A stretch of DNA of 64,000 bases from Lysinibacillus sp. JNUCC-52 (GTDB lineage Bacteria; Bacillota; Bacilli; Bacillales_A; Planococcaceae). This document shows, piece by piece, positions 26,035 through 34,245 of this stretch. Position 1 is the stretch's first letter, and each line of letters starts with the position of its first letter. The notes under the pieces are model-generated. The model was not told where the DNA came from, did no database searches, and was given only the letters and a program-made list of their open reading frames with translations. The position numbers and the translations under genes were made by a program. The stretch covers positions 2,285,501-2,349,500 of the forward strand of contig NZ_CP065546.1 in assembly GCF_015999545.1 (NCBI RefSeq). Reading direction: 5' to 3'.

Positions 26035-27111
26035 TTACTTTGCTAATCTTTCAAATAAAGGAGCTGTTTTTTCACGCCAAATCGCTGTCGACAAACATTG
26101 ATCCATGAGCTGGCGAATTGTTTTCTCTGCTTCCGCATATCGCGTTGTATAGCCGATCGCATCTTGCATTGCGCTTTTATAGTTCACGCGGATTTCTTCA
26201 ATTTGAGCTTCGGCTTCCTCTGACAAAACACAATGTTTCCCCATATCAAAAATTTCATCGCCTAATCTTCCATCTTGTGGATCAAATACATGTGGCTCTG
26301 TACTATCAAATATACAAAGGTTTAATTCTGGTACGATGACCATATCCACTGAACCAGCATCTAAGCCACACCATACAATTTGCGCATCTAGCCCTCTTGC
26401 ATTTGCCTCGTCTGCCAATCCTTTCATTAATGAGGATTTCCCCGTACCTGGCTTGCCCTTTATCATCAATCTTCTCGCTAGATTTTTTGTCATGCTATCT
26501 ACTGTATTTTCTGCACCTCGAGGTGTAAGTGTTCCTAATAGTCGATGCGTGCGTCTTCCAGTTTTATTTAAAACGATGGATTGAAAAATATTCGACTTTA
26601 AGTTTGTAACTTGTTCATCTAAAGCTTGCCAGTTCATGCAACTTTGCGTAACAATTTCCCAGTCATCATGTATTTTTTTGGCGATTTCAAGCATTGTTAT
26701 ACACTTTTCACGCCATAACTCCCGCTCTTTTATCGCAACAGCTAGCTTTTCGCCAATCTCTTCAAGTCGGTCTTCTTCTAAGCAATCATAAAAGGACAGC
26801 ACACGATGCTTCGTACCAAATAAAGTTGGTTCAATCCCCCATTGCGAAGACCACACATAGAGTCGATTACAGCCTCGAACAAAGACTCCCTCTATTACGT
26901 TCTCTAACAATGCGTGTTGAAACCACTCTACTGCAAAGCCCTGTTTTACATAATAATAGCCTAGCTCCTTCAAAAGCTCTGATCCTTTATATGTTGATGG
27001 GCCTTGCAGAACGTAAACTAATTCCGCTTCATCCATCATTTCTTTATATAAATGTTTGATTCCTTGCCCAGTAAGTGCGTGTCCAAAGTAATAGGTAACA
27101 TTTCCGTTCAA
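26035..27111 (-). CDS. P-loop ATPase-like protein with one intact and one degenerate nucleotide-binding half (PRK06851-like)
   Basis: 358 residues. The C-terminal half has a canonical Walker A GKPGTGKSS (about residue 218) followed by LMKGLADEANARGLDAQIVW, and an IFDSTEPHVFDP stretch typical of a Bacillus ATPase family of unknown function. The N-terminal half repeats the pattern, but the loop reads LQGPSTYKGSELLKEL where the family has a GGPGTGKSSLMK-like loop, so it can hardly bind ATP normally. The architecture suggests a tandem duplication with one dead site. I know no firm function. It stands alone between kbl and a repeat element. Confidence 0.65.
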   Translation of the reverse strand: MNGNVTYYFGHALTGQGIKHLYKEMMDEAELVYVLQGPSTYKGSELLKELGYYYVKQGFAVEWFQHALLENVIEGVFVRGCNRLYVWSSQWGIEPTLFGTKHRVLSFYDCLEEDRLEEIGEKLAVAIKERELWREKCITMLEIAKKIHDDWEIVTQSCMNWQALDEQVTNLKSNIFQSIVLNKTGRRTHRLLGTLTPRGAENTVDSMTKNLARRLMIKGKPGTGKSSLMKGLADEANARGLDAQIVWCGLDAGSVDMVIVPELNLCIFDSTEPHVFDPQDGRLGDEIFDMGKHCVLSEEAEAQIEEIRVNYKSAMQDAIGYTTRYAEAEKTIRQLMDQCLSTAIWREKTAPLFERLAK

Positions 27112-27179
27112 TGTCGCTCCCCCTTTTTTTATGCCAAGACATTATATGAACTATTAGGCAAAAAGATGAAAGAGGAGTA

Positions 27180-27417
27180 AATTGTTTGAGTGCCTGACAC
27201 TAATTGTGTGCGTACCTGGCACTTGGCACAGATATCTGACATAATACAGGTTCCTAACAACGTAAAAATCCACTTCGCTTTCCGCGGGCACGATGTAAGC
27301 CGCAACCCTCGCTGTCGCGCGGTTTGTTGCGTCTTACATTACGTGCGTTCCCGCAGGAGTCTTCGTGGATTTTTACTCGGACTGAAGTTTTCAGAATTGT
27401 TTTGGTGCCTGTCACCC
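27180..27417. repeat. Dispersed 3'-end repeat, copy B (long core)
   Basis: The left arm is TTGTTTGAGTGCCTGACAC at 27182-27200 and the right arm TTCAGAATTGTTTTGGTGCC near 27390-27409. The core is bounded by GTAAAAATCCACTTC (27262) and GTGGATTTTTAC (27365-27376). It contains the Bacillaceae-type CGCTTTCCGCGGGC...CCGCAGGAGTCTTCG stem-loop and an inner hairpin with GCCGCAACC. It ends 4 bases before the stop of the YczE-type gene. Confidence 0.85.
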
Positions 27418-27420
27418 AAA

Positions 27421-28053
27421 CTAAAATGGTTTGATGCCCTCCATGCTTCCGATACATTTCATTAAAACTTTACGACAATACGGTAAGGAAATTTGCACAA
27501 TATAGCCTGATGTTAATGCAATAACGACAGTACCAACACCAACAGGGCCCCCGAGCAACCATCCAAAAATAGTGACGAGAACTTCGATGCCCATACGCGC
27601 GGTTTTAATCGTCCCTCCAAATCGTTCAACGAGAATCATCATTAAAGTATCGCGCGGACCCGCCCCCATATTTGGCGCAATATACATGCCACAGCCAAAG
27701 CTTAAAACAAATAAACCCAGTATAAAATAAATTATTTGTAAGCCATAAATATCAGTTGAAGGCAACAGCCAATTAAACACATCAATAAATGAACCGATAA
27801 GTAGCATATTTAACCATGTCCCTATTTTGGGCCATTGCCGTAATACAATCGAGGTAGAGACGACGATCAAAAGTCCTGTTACAATAGACCAAGTTCCTAT
27901 TGTTAAGCCGAAATTTTGAAATAGCCCTACATGTAACACATCCCATGGGCTTGTTCCTACAATTTTCCCTTTGATCGACATCGTAATTCCTAATGACATT
28001 ATCACCATTCCTACCACAAAAAACGCCCAGCGCCATCCTGTGACTTTTCGCAT
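27421..28053 (-). CDS. YczE/YyaS/YitT-family integral membrane protein
   Basis: 210 residues with five or six hydrophobic segments. The GITMSIKGKIVGTSPWDVLH and GCGMYIAPNMGAGPRDTLMM motifs are characteristic of the YczE family. The molecular function is not established; B. subtilis YczE affects surfactin production. The stop codon is only 3 bases beyond repeat copy B. Confidence 0.8.
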   Translation of the reverse strand: MRKVTGWRWAFFVVGMVIMSLGITMSIKGKIVGTSPWDVLHVGLFQNFGLTIGTWSIVTGLLIVVSTSIVLRQWPKIGTWLNMLLIGSFIDVFNWLLPSTDIYGLQIIYFILGLFVLSFGCGMYIAPNMGAGPRDTLMMILVERFGGTIKTARMGIEVLVTIFGWLLGGPVGVGTVVIALTSGYIVQISLPYCRKVLMKCIGSMEGIKPF

Positions 28054-28171
28054 TTCTCTATCCTTCTCTCTATGTATGATATTGCTCTAACTTTATCATC
28101 ATTTCTGCTACAAAATCTCATATTCCGCTAATTATTTTAAATAATCCGACTATATTTTTCCCAAAATAAAA

Positions 28172-28200
28172 AACTATCCAAGGATTATTCTTGGATAGTT
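28172..28200 (-). terminator. Rho-independent terminator overlapping the ybaK stop codon
   Basis: Arms AACTATCCAAG and CTTGGATAGTT enclose 7 bases that include the stop codon at 28185-28187; the minus-strand transcript continues GTTTTTTATTTT. Confidence 0.85.
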
Positions 28201-28679
28201 GTGATGGGAGCAAGTTGCGCCTTAGTCACTGTAAGTAAATCATCAACTTGAACATTCATTTGCATACCAATTTTCCCTGCACTAACAATAATACTTCCTT
28301 GCTCACGTGCAGATGCATCAATAACCGTCGGATATAGCTTTTTCATGCCGACTGGTGAGCATCCACCACGGACATAGCCTGTATAACCAAGTAGCTCCTT
28401 AACCGCTAGCATCTCAATCTTTTTCTCGCCAACGACTTTAGCAGCAGCTTTCAAATCAAGTTCCTCCGCAACTGGAATAACAAAAACAAAAAGCTTTTGA
28501 GCGCTCGCCTTTGCCACTAATGTTTTAAATACACTTGTGACAGGGTGTCCGATTTTTTCAGCTACTGACACTCCATCTACTAGACCGTCACCTGTCTCGT
28601 ACTCTAAAACGTCAAACTGTATTTTTTGTTGCTCTAACAATCTAATTGCATTGGTTTTCGTATACTTCGCCTTTGCCAC
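28185..28679 (-). CDS. ybaK: Cys-tRNA(Pro)/aminoacyl-tRNA deacylase (YbaK/EbsC family)
   Basis: 164 residues with a GTG start after TAGGGGA. The YbaK/ProX fold is recognisable from VFKTLVAK with the catalytic-site lysine, [15 protein letters not shown], and [13 protein letters not shown] in the substrate pocket. Such proteins hydrolyse mischarged Cys-tRNA(Pro). It is 23 bases downstream of the SprA-like gene and probably cotranscribed with it. Confidence 0.88.
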   Translation of the reverse strand: MAKAKYTKTNAIRLLEQQKIQFDVLEYETGDGLVDGVSVAEKIGHPVTSVFKTLVAKASAQKLFVFVIPVAEELDLKAAAKVVGEKKIEMLAVKELLGYTGYVRGGCSPVGMKKLYPTVIDASAREQGSIIVSAGKIGMQMNVQVDDLLTVTKAQLAPITTIQE

Positions 28680-28702
28680 AATTAAAATCCCCTATCTATC
28701 CT

Positions 28703-29506
28703 TTAGGCTGTCATTGAAAACGTTGAGTTGTCTCCATATAGATAGCCGCTTTTTGCCATTTGAATATGCGCAACATATTTTGCTGACGCCAATTTAAATG
28801 TCCGTGCTTTCAACGTCTCATCATACGTCTTACCGAAAATTGTATCTGCTAATGGATCTAAATTCAATTCCTTTGAAAATCGTTCTGGCACCTTTACATC
28901 AATTGTTTCCGTCACAAAAGATGGTTCAAGCTCCTTCAGTAATGTTTCATCTAGCTCTGTAGCATTGATATCTGCCTGAATTTGTTGCATTTGAGCATCT
29001 GCACTAGCTGCTATACGTAAATCTTGCGGAGATGGAACTGTAGGTGTTAGTGCCGCACTTCGAACCTGCTGTAAAATTTGCAATGTGTCTGCACTTTCAG
29101 CATCCGTATTAATTTCCGCTCCACCTAAATCTTCTAATGCCGTAAATTGGTCCGTATCTGTTTCTTTTAACCGTGATAAAGAGGGCGATTCCCCTATATC
29201 ACTGCCAGTTGTTTTAAATGCATGTTCATGAGCCCTTACACTTTTTTCTGTTTGTTGTAAGTCTTGCATCATCGCCTGTTGCTGTGGCGTTACGTCTTTA
29301 GATTCCTCTTTATGTTGCTCATATAAATCTTGATCTTGGCGTCCTAATAATAGATTTTCAAGCTCTAGCAATATCGGATTTTTTTCTGGTTGGAAATACT
29401 GTGCATTTTTTCGATAAGCATCACCAGCCTCTTTGCGCTGAAGGATTTTCTTACGATTATAATAAGCAGATTGTCTCTCTTGCTCCATCATGTTTGATAG
29501 TTTCAT
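28703..29506 (-). CDS. SprA-related family (PF12118-like) protein with a disrupted metalloprotease motif
   Basis: 267 residues, soluble, no signal peptide. Two family landmarks are recognisable: SVRAHEHAFKTTG, where active homologues have a VRAHEQAHxxAG zinc motif, and QVRSAALTPTVPSPQD, matching the conserved VRAAALAPAxPSxQD segment. The second zinc histidine is replaced by Phe, and the segment between the two landmarks is shorter than in typical members. The protein is therefore probably not a protease. N- and C-terminal regions are Gln- and Glu-rich and unlike anything I recognise. RBS is GAGGTGAGG. Confidence 0.6.
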   Translation of the reverse strand: MKLSNMMEQERQSAYYNRKKILQRKEAGDAYRKNAQYFQPEKNPILLELENLLLGRQDQDLYEQHKEESKDVTPQQQAMMQDLQQTEKSVRAHEHAFKTTGSDIGESPSLSRLKETDTDQFTALEDLGGAEINTDAESADTLQILQQVRSAALTPTVPSPQDLRIAASADAQMQQIQADINATELDETLLKELEPSFVTETIDVKVPERFSKELNLDPLADTIFGKTYDETLKARTFKLASAKYVAHIQMAKSGYLYGDNSTFSMTA

Positions 29507-29811
29507 ATCCTCACCTCGACTTTCTTTTTAATATGCAAGTTTAGTAGTAAATATGAACAACTTTCTATTCCCTATTTTTATTCAAACTGAACTGTTTCTG
29601 TACTATTATTATCGGAATTTTCTCTCTTAAATTCAAGCAAAAATCACTACGAACCTCCTAAAGAAACAATATAAAAATTTTTTAATAGGTAAAAATACCC
29701 TATTAATTAAAGTGATTTTATTGTTATTACTTCTCTTTATTACTTTTTCATTTATTTTCATTAAAATTTATCACATTAAATACCTGTAAAATAGTGCTAA
29801 TCGATAATAAA
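29507..29811. other. AT-rich intergenic region between the SprA-like and VanZ genes
   Basis: It contains a hairpin TTAATAGGTA/TACCCTATTAA at 29682-29706 with one bulged base and long T-rich stretches. Two frames of about 25 codons exist but lack ribosome binding sites. The promoter of the SprA-like/ybaK pair must lie here. Confidence 0.5.
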
Positions 29812-29838
29812 AAACAGCCCATTTTAAATGGACTGTTT
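29812..29838 (-). terminator. Rho-independent terminator of the vanZ-like gene
   Basis: Arms AAACAGCCCAT and ATGGACTGTTT pair with one G-U; the leftward transcript runs into U-rich sequence. Confidence 0.8.
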
Positions 29839-29854
29839 CTTCTACAAACGAACT

Positions 29855-30433
29855 TTACGCTCGTTTTTTGGGCATAATAAGCACACATTTATAAGCTAAG
29901 TATCCAAACCAGGCACCTAGCGTATTTAAAATTAAATCATCAACATCTGCAGAACCAACCGTAAAAATAAATTGTACGGTTTCAACAGCAAGGCTAGAGA
30001 AAAAGCCTATACAAATAATTACCCACGCCTTTCGAAACCTCTTTGACAGTAGCGGTAACAAAAAACCCATCGGTGTAAAAATTAATAAATTGCCTAATAA
30101 GTTTACGACAATCAAGTCTAAATTAAAATATTGTGAGTAGTTGATATAACGTAAAATCGTTTCAAACGGTATAAAATTTGTCGTTACCCGCCAGCTACTA
30201 TAATCAAACAAACCCATCTCGCTTAAAGAATAATTGCCTCTGAACAACATAATACAAACTTCGACTAAACGATTAATTACTAGCTTGTAAAAGGCAATAC
30301 ATGTGTAAAAGCTAAAAAACACCCAACCTATTACTTTAAGTTGTATGTAATACGTATCAATCCACGCTCGAAATGGTAATGGTAGCTTGGCATCACCTTG
30401 GATACTGGATATATTATTTTTTGCCATGCTCAT
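29855..30433 (-). CDS. VanZ-family integral membrane protein
   Basis: 192 residues. The first helix is near residue 32 and three or more follow. The VanZ signature is present: NFIPFETI, NLLGNLLIFTPMGFLLPLL, a Glu/Gln pair in AVETVQF, and ADVDDLILNTLGAWFGY. VanZ itself gives low-level teicoplanin resistance; most members have unknown envelope roles. A single gene flanked by terminators on both sides. Confidence 0.85.
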   Translation of the reverse strand: MSMAKNNISSIQGDAKLPLPFRAWIDTYYIQLKVIGWVFFSFYTCIAFYKLVINRLVEVCIMLFRGNYSLSEMGLFDYSSWRVTTNFIPFETILRYINYSQYFNLDLIVVNLLGNLLIFTPMGFLLPLLSKRFRKAWVIICIGFFSSLAVETVQFIFTVGSADVDDLILNTLGAWFGYLAYKCVLIMPKKRA

Positions 30434-30503
30434 TCACCCACTTCCTCTTATCCATCCCATATTTTAATATGTCTGACCGTACACATGCAAGGGGTGAAAT
30501 ATA

Positions 30504-30544
30504 TCAAAAAATGCACTCCAGCATAAACTGGGTGCATTTTTTGA
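30504..30544 (-). terminator. Rho-independent terminator of the yng-type operon
   Basis: Arms TCAAAAAATGCAC and GTGCATTTTTTGA, perfect over 13 bp, with an inner CCAG/CTGG pair. It lies 16 bases past the last gene of the leucine-degradation operon. Confidence 0.9.
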
Positions 30545-30559
30545 TGAAAGTGTTTCTTC

Positions 30560-32098
30560 TTATACTGGATTCACACCATGCTTCCGTTGAGAAAATAACA
30601 AGTATTTAGACATATACAAGTCCAAACGTGTTTCTAATGCTTTTCGTAAATCATTTGGCTCAATGACATCATCAATAATTAGCTCAGATGCTAAGCGATA
30701 AATGTCAATTTCCTCTTGATATTCTTTTCTCTTCTCAGCAATAAAGCTTGCTTGTTCTTCTTTTGGTAGTTCAGCAATTTTATTGGCATATACTGCATTT
30801 ACCGCTGCCTCTGGCCCCATTACGGCTATTTGTGCGTTCGACAACGCAATACAGCAATCAGGCTCGAAAGCTGGACCTGCCATTGCATAAAGCCCTGCAC
30901 CATACGCCTTACGGACAATTACAGTTAGCTTCGGTACAGTTGCCTCGCTCATTGCAAAAATCATTTTTGCGCCGTGACGAATAATGCCTGCCTTTTCAAC
31001 CTGTGTGCCAATCATAAATCCTGGTACGTCTACAAGGAATATTAATGGAATATTAAAGGCATCACATAATGAAATAAATTTTGCTGCTTTGTCAGCCGAA
31101 TCGTGGAACAATACGCCACCCTTCACACGAGGTTGGTTGGCGATAATACCAACTGATTGTCCATTAATACGGCCAAGACCTGTTATTAATTCTGCGGCAA
31201 ATAATTTTTTCACTTCACAGAAAGAATCTTCATCAATCAACCGATCAATTAACTGATACATATCAAATGGCGAGTTTTGATTTTTAGGAATTAATTCTTC
31301 AATTGATTTTTCAAATGTTGCTGGCGGCTTTGGAGCCTCCACTTTACTACGTTCCGCATAGTTATTCGGGAAATAGCTTAAGTATTTACGAGCATAAGCA
31401 ATCGCTTCTTGTTCTGTTTTTACTAGGACGTCCCCACAACCAGAAACGGAACAATGCATTTTAGCGCCACCCATTGTTTCTAAATCCACTTTTTCACCGA
31501 TGACCATTTCTGCCATACGTGGTGACCCTAAATACATAGATGCGTTGCCTTCTACCATCACCACAATATCAGAAAATGCAGGAATATAAGCGCCTCCAGC
31601 TGCAGAAGGACCAAACAGCAAGCAAATTTGCGGTACTTTACCTGAAAGTTTTACTTGATTGTAGAAAATTCGTCCTGCCCCACGACGACCAGGGAACATC
31701 TCTAACTGATCTGTAATACGCGCACCTGCTGAATCCACTAAATAAAATAATGGACAATTTAGCTTCTCCGCCGTTTCTTGAATACGAATCATTTTTTCTA
31801 CTGTACGTTTTCCCCAAGACCCTGCTTTAATTGTCGAATCATTAGCTAACACACATACTGTACGACCGTGGATTTTACCGATACCTGTAATAACACCATC
31901 TGCTGGTAAATCACCTGCTAAACAGTTCGCGTAAAGCCCATCTTCCGACTGAAGTCCATCATCTAGTAATAATTCTAGTCGCTCTCGAACAAATAGCTTG
32001 CCTTGTTGTGCATTTTTATCGTGATATTTTGGCAGTCCCCCTGCTAAAATTTGTTCCTTCATCGCATTTGATATGTTTTCTGTAGATATATTGCTCAT
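30560..32098 (-). CDS. yngE: Acyl-CoA carboxylase carboxyltransferase subunit (YngE; methylcrotonyl/propionyl-CoA carboxylase beta)
   Basis: 512 residues from ATG 32098 after AAGGGGG (a TTG two codons upstream is possible). Both crotonase-fold halves are complete: GSWGKRTVEKM, LVDSAGARITDQLEMFPGRRGAGRIFYN in the N domain, and LVDVPGFMIGTQVEKAGIIRHGAKMIFA in the C domain. With the biotin carboxylase and carrier genes upstream it forms an acyl-CoA carboxylase. The operon context (HMG-CoA lyase, enoyl-CoA hydratase, acyl-CoA dehydrogenase) points to 3-methylcrotonyl-CoA in leucine degradation. In B. subtilis the corresponding operon is mother-cell specific. Confidence 0.88.
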   Translation of the reverse strand: MSNISTENISNAMKEQILAGGLPKYHDKNAQQGKLFVRERLELLLDDGLQSEDGLYANCLAGDLPADGVITGIGKIHGRTVCVLANDSTIKAGSWGKRTVEKMIRIQETAEKLNCPLFYLVDSAGARITDQLEMFPGRRGAGRIFYNQVKLSGKVPQICLLFGPSAAGGAYIPAFSDIVVMVEGNASMYLGSPRMAEMVIGEKVDLETMGGAKMHCSVSGCGDVLVKTEQEAIAYARKYLSYFPNNYAERSKVEAPKPPATFEKSIEELIPKNQNSPFDMYQLIDRLIDEDSFCEVKKLFAAELITGLGRINGQSVGIIANQPRVKGGVLFHDSADKAAKFISLCDAFNIPLIFLVDVPGFMIGTQVEKAGIIRHGAKMIFAMSEATVPKLTVIVRKAYGAGLYAMAGPAFEPDCCIALSNAQIAVMGPEAAVNAVYANKIAELPKEEQASFIAEKRKEYQEEIDIYRLASELIIDDVIEPNDLRKALETRLDLYMSKYLLFSQRKHGVNPV

Positions 32099-32122
32099 GT
32101 CCAATTCCCCCTTTGCAGTCCA

Positions 32123-32908
32123 TTACTTTCCTGAGTATTGCGGTGCTCTTTTTTCCTGGAAAGCTTGTAAGCCCTCCAAGCGATCTTCAGTTGGAATAAG
32201 TGCGCTATATGCAAGTGACTCGATTTTCAAGCCTGTAGCTAAATCTACTTCCACACCATTATTAATAGCATTTTTCGCTTGAATTAATGACAATGGCGCA
32301 TTTTTTGCCATTTCAAGTGCAAGCTGTTGCGCTTTTTCTTGCACTTCATGCCCCTCATATACATATTCCACAATACCGAGGTGTTTCGCTTGCTCGGCAT
32401 CGATTCGACGTGCTGTATAAATTAGTTCCTTCGCTTTTCCAATTCCAATTAATCGCGGTAAGCGTTGTGTTCCACCTGCTCCTGGAATAATGCCAAGAGA
32501 AGTTTCCGTAAGACCAACCTTGATATGTGTCGCCGCTATGCGTAAATCGCAAGCTAAAGCGAGTTCTAGTCCGCCCCCAAATGCGACGCCATTTAACACT
32601 GCAATGACAGGCTGAGCTAATGACTCTACTTTGGCAATGGTTGCTCCGATTAATTGCACAACTTGTTTTACTTGATGATCAGACATTCCTTTACGCTCTT
32701 TTAAATCTGCCCCAGCACAAAATGCCTTTTCCCCTGCGCCTGATAGTAAAACAACACGTACTGCTGGATCAGCATTTATTTTATCTAGCGTAGCACTAAG
32801 GTCGTTTAATAATTGTACTGACATGGCATTTGCAGCTTCCGCTCTAGAAAGTGTAATGAGCCCTATATTACCTGGTAATAAATCAAATTGAACGAGTTGT
32901 TGTGTCAC
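32123..32908 (-). CDS. yngF: Enoyl-CoA hydratase, probable methylglutaconyl-CoA hydratase (YngF)
   Basis: 261 residues, crotonase fold. The oxyanion-hole segments AFCAGADLKERKGM and NGVAFGGGLELALACDLRIAA and the catalytic Glu in ETSLGIIPGAGGTQRL are complete. GTG start overlaps the HMG-CoA lyase stop by 4 bases (GTGA). It should hydrate 3-methylglutaconyl-CoA to HMG-CoA between the carboxylase and the lyase. Confidence 0.88.
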   Translation of the reverse strand: MTQQLVQFDLLPGNIGLITLSRAEAANAMSVQLLNDLSATLDKINADPAVRVVLLSGAGEKAFCAGADLKERKGMSDHQVKQVVQLIGATIAKVESLAQPVIAVLNGVAFGGGLELALACDLRIAATHIKVGLTETSLGIIPGAGGTQRLPRLIGIGKAKELIYTARRIDAEQAKHLGIVEYVYEGHEVQEKAQQLALEMAKNAPLSLIQAKNAINNGVEVDLATGLKIESLAYSALIPTEDRLEGLQAFQEKRAPQYSGK

Positions 32909-33822
32909 GTGACATTGGCACTCCCTTCATTACGAACAATAGCCATTTGTTTAGATGCAACGTCCTTCCCTAGCTTTTGTTCTATAAATAGTACCGCTTC
33001 TAACAGCCTTTGCTTATTAACACCTGTTTCGATGCCCATTCCTTCTAATAGATACAACAAATCTTCTGTGGCTACATTACCTGTTGCACCTTTCGCATAA
33101 GGGCAACCGCCCAGACCACCGAGTGCACTATCAAATTTTGTAATACCCATTTCTAATGATTTCATAATATTAGCTAGCGCTGTACCACGCGTATCATGGA
33201 AGTGCAGCGCAAATTTTTCAGCTGGATACCTCTTTAGCAACTCTTCTAAAAGATGCTCAACCTGCGTCGGTACGCCAACGCCGATTGTATCGCCAAGCGA
33301 TATTTCATCAACGCCCATTTCCAATAATTTATCTGTTACTTGTAAAACCTTTTCTGGGTGTATGTAACCCTCATAAGGGCAACCAATTACTGTTGAGATA
33401 TAACCACGTACATGCTTATTTGCTGCCTTTGCCCCTTCAACTACTTCCTTCATGATCGGAAATGTTTCGTGAATCGTTTTATTGATATTTTTTTGATTAT
33501 GACTTTCACTAGCAGACATAAAAATGCTTGCTTCATCGATGCCTGCTAGCAATGCCCGTTCTAGTCCTCGCATGTTTGGCACGAGTGCCGCATACGTTAT
33601 GTCCTTTTCTCGCTTAATAGCTTGCAACACTTCTACTGCATCTGCTAATTGAGGAATCCACTTCGGATGGACGAAAGACGTTACTTCTATATAATTTAAT
33701 CCCGTCCGACTAAGTAAATTTACTAGCTGTACTTTATCTGCAGTCGCGATGTGTACCTTTTCGTTTTGCAAACCGTCCCGAGGCCCTACTTCCTTTAACG
33801 TAACATGCTTTGGTAATTGCAT
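32905..33822 (-). CDS. yngG: Hydroxymethylglutaryl-CoA lyase (YngG)
   Basis: 305 residues, HMGL-like TIM barrel. EVGPRDGLQNE near the N terminus supplies the metal Asp and catalytic Arg, ISLGDTIGVG and ALHFHDTRGTALAN supply metal His residues, and GGLGGCPYAKGATGNVATEDL carries the catalytic cysteine. It cleaves HMG-CoA to acetoacetate and acetyl-CoA. Confidence 0.92.
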   Translation of the reverse strand: MQLPKHVTLKEVGPRDGLQNEKVHIATADKVQLVNLLSRTGLNYIEVTSFVHPKWIPQLADAVEVLQAIKREKDITYAALVPNMRGLERALLAGIDEASIFMSASESHNQKNINKTIHETFPIMKEVVEGAKAANKHVRGYISTVIGCPYEGYIHPEKVLQVTDKLLEMGVDEISLGDTIGVGVPTQVEHLLEELLKRYPAEKFALHFHDTRGTALANIMKSLEMGITKFDSALGGLGGCPYAKGATGNVATEDLLYLLEGMGIETGVNKQRLLEAVLFIEQKLGKDVASKQMAIVRNEGSANVT

Positions 33823-33834
33823 AGAAATGCCTCC

Positions 33835-34047
33835 CTATTCAATTTCTAAAATATCATCATCAACGTTAATGAAATCGCCTTCGTTCGCAATAATTTTTTT
33901 TACAACGCCATCCTCTTCGGCAGCTATCGGTATCTCCATTTTCATTGACTCTAAAATTGCTACGTCTTGCCCTGCTGTTACTTTATCGCCTTCTGCCACT
34001 ACGATTTTCCATACTGTTCCTGCCATGCTCGCTTTTACTGTTGCCAT
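33835..34047 (-). CDS. yngHB: Biotin carboxyl carrier protein of the acyl-CoA carboxylase (YngHB)
   Basis: 70 residues, a free-standing biotinyl domain beginning MATVKASMAGTVWK with the biotinylated lysine in ESMKME. ATG 34047 follows GGAGGGAT; the longer upstream frame has no domain content. It moves carboxybiotin between the YngHA-like carboxylase and the YngE-like transferase. It is 12 bases ahead of yngG but 198 bases behind the biotin carboxylase, an unusually wide gap. Confidence 0.9.
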   Translation of the reverse strand: MATVKASMAGTVWKIVVAEGDKVTAGQDVAILESMKMEIPIAAEEDGVVKKIIANEGDFINVDDDILEIE

Positions 34048-34245
34048 ATAAATCCCTCCAAATAGTTGGTGTACTTGCTTCAAGTGACAGCTATCACTCA
34101 AATCAATACACATATATTCATTTAGTAACGCATGCCTACTAGCACATGCTTTGCATAAGCTCCTCAGTATGAAAACATCTGACCGTCAACACGAGCTATT
34201 TCTTATAAACTCGTTGCTACGAATGTCAAAATCATGAACTTATCC
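34048..34245. other. 198-base intercistronic gap inside the carboxylase operon
   Basis: All other gaps in this operon are 11 to 33 bases or overlaps. This one holds a near-palindrome, AGTGACAGCTATCACT (34083-34098), and no open frame with a ribosome binding site. It could contain an internal promoter or an mRNA processing site. Confidence 0.4.

Noticed and set aside
29570-29790. Two short hydrophobic frames of about 25 codons between the SprA-like and vanZ genes
   Set aside because: Hydrophobicity follows from T-rich DNA; neither has a ribosome binding site.
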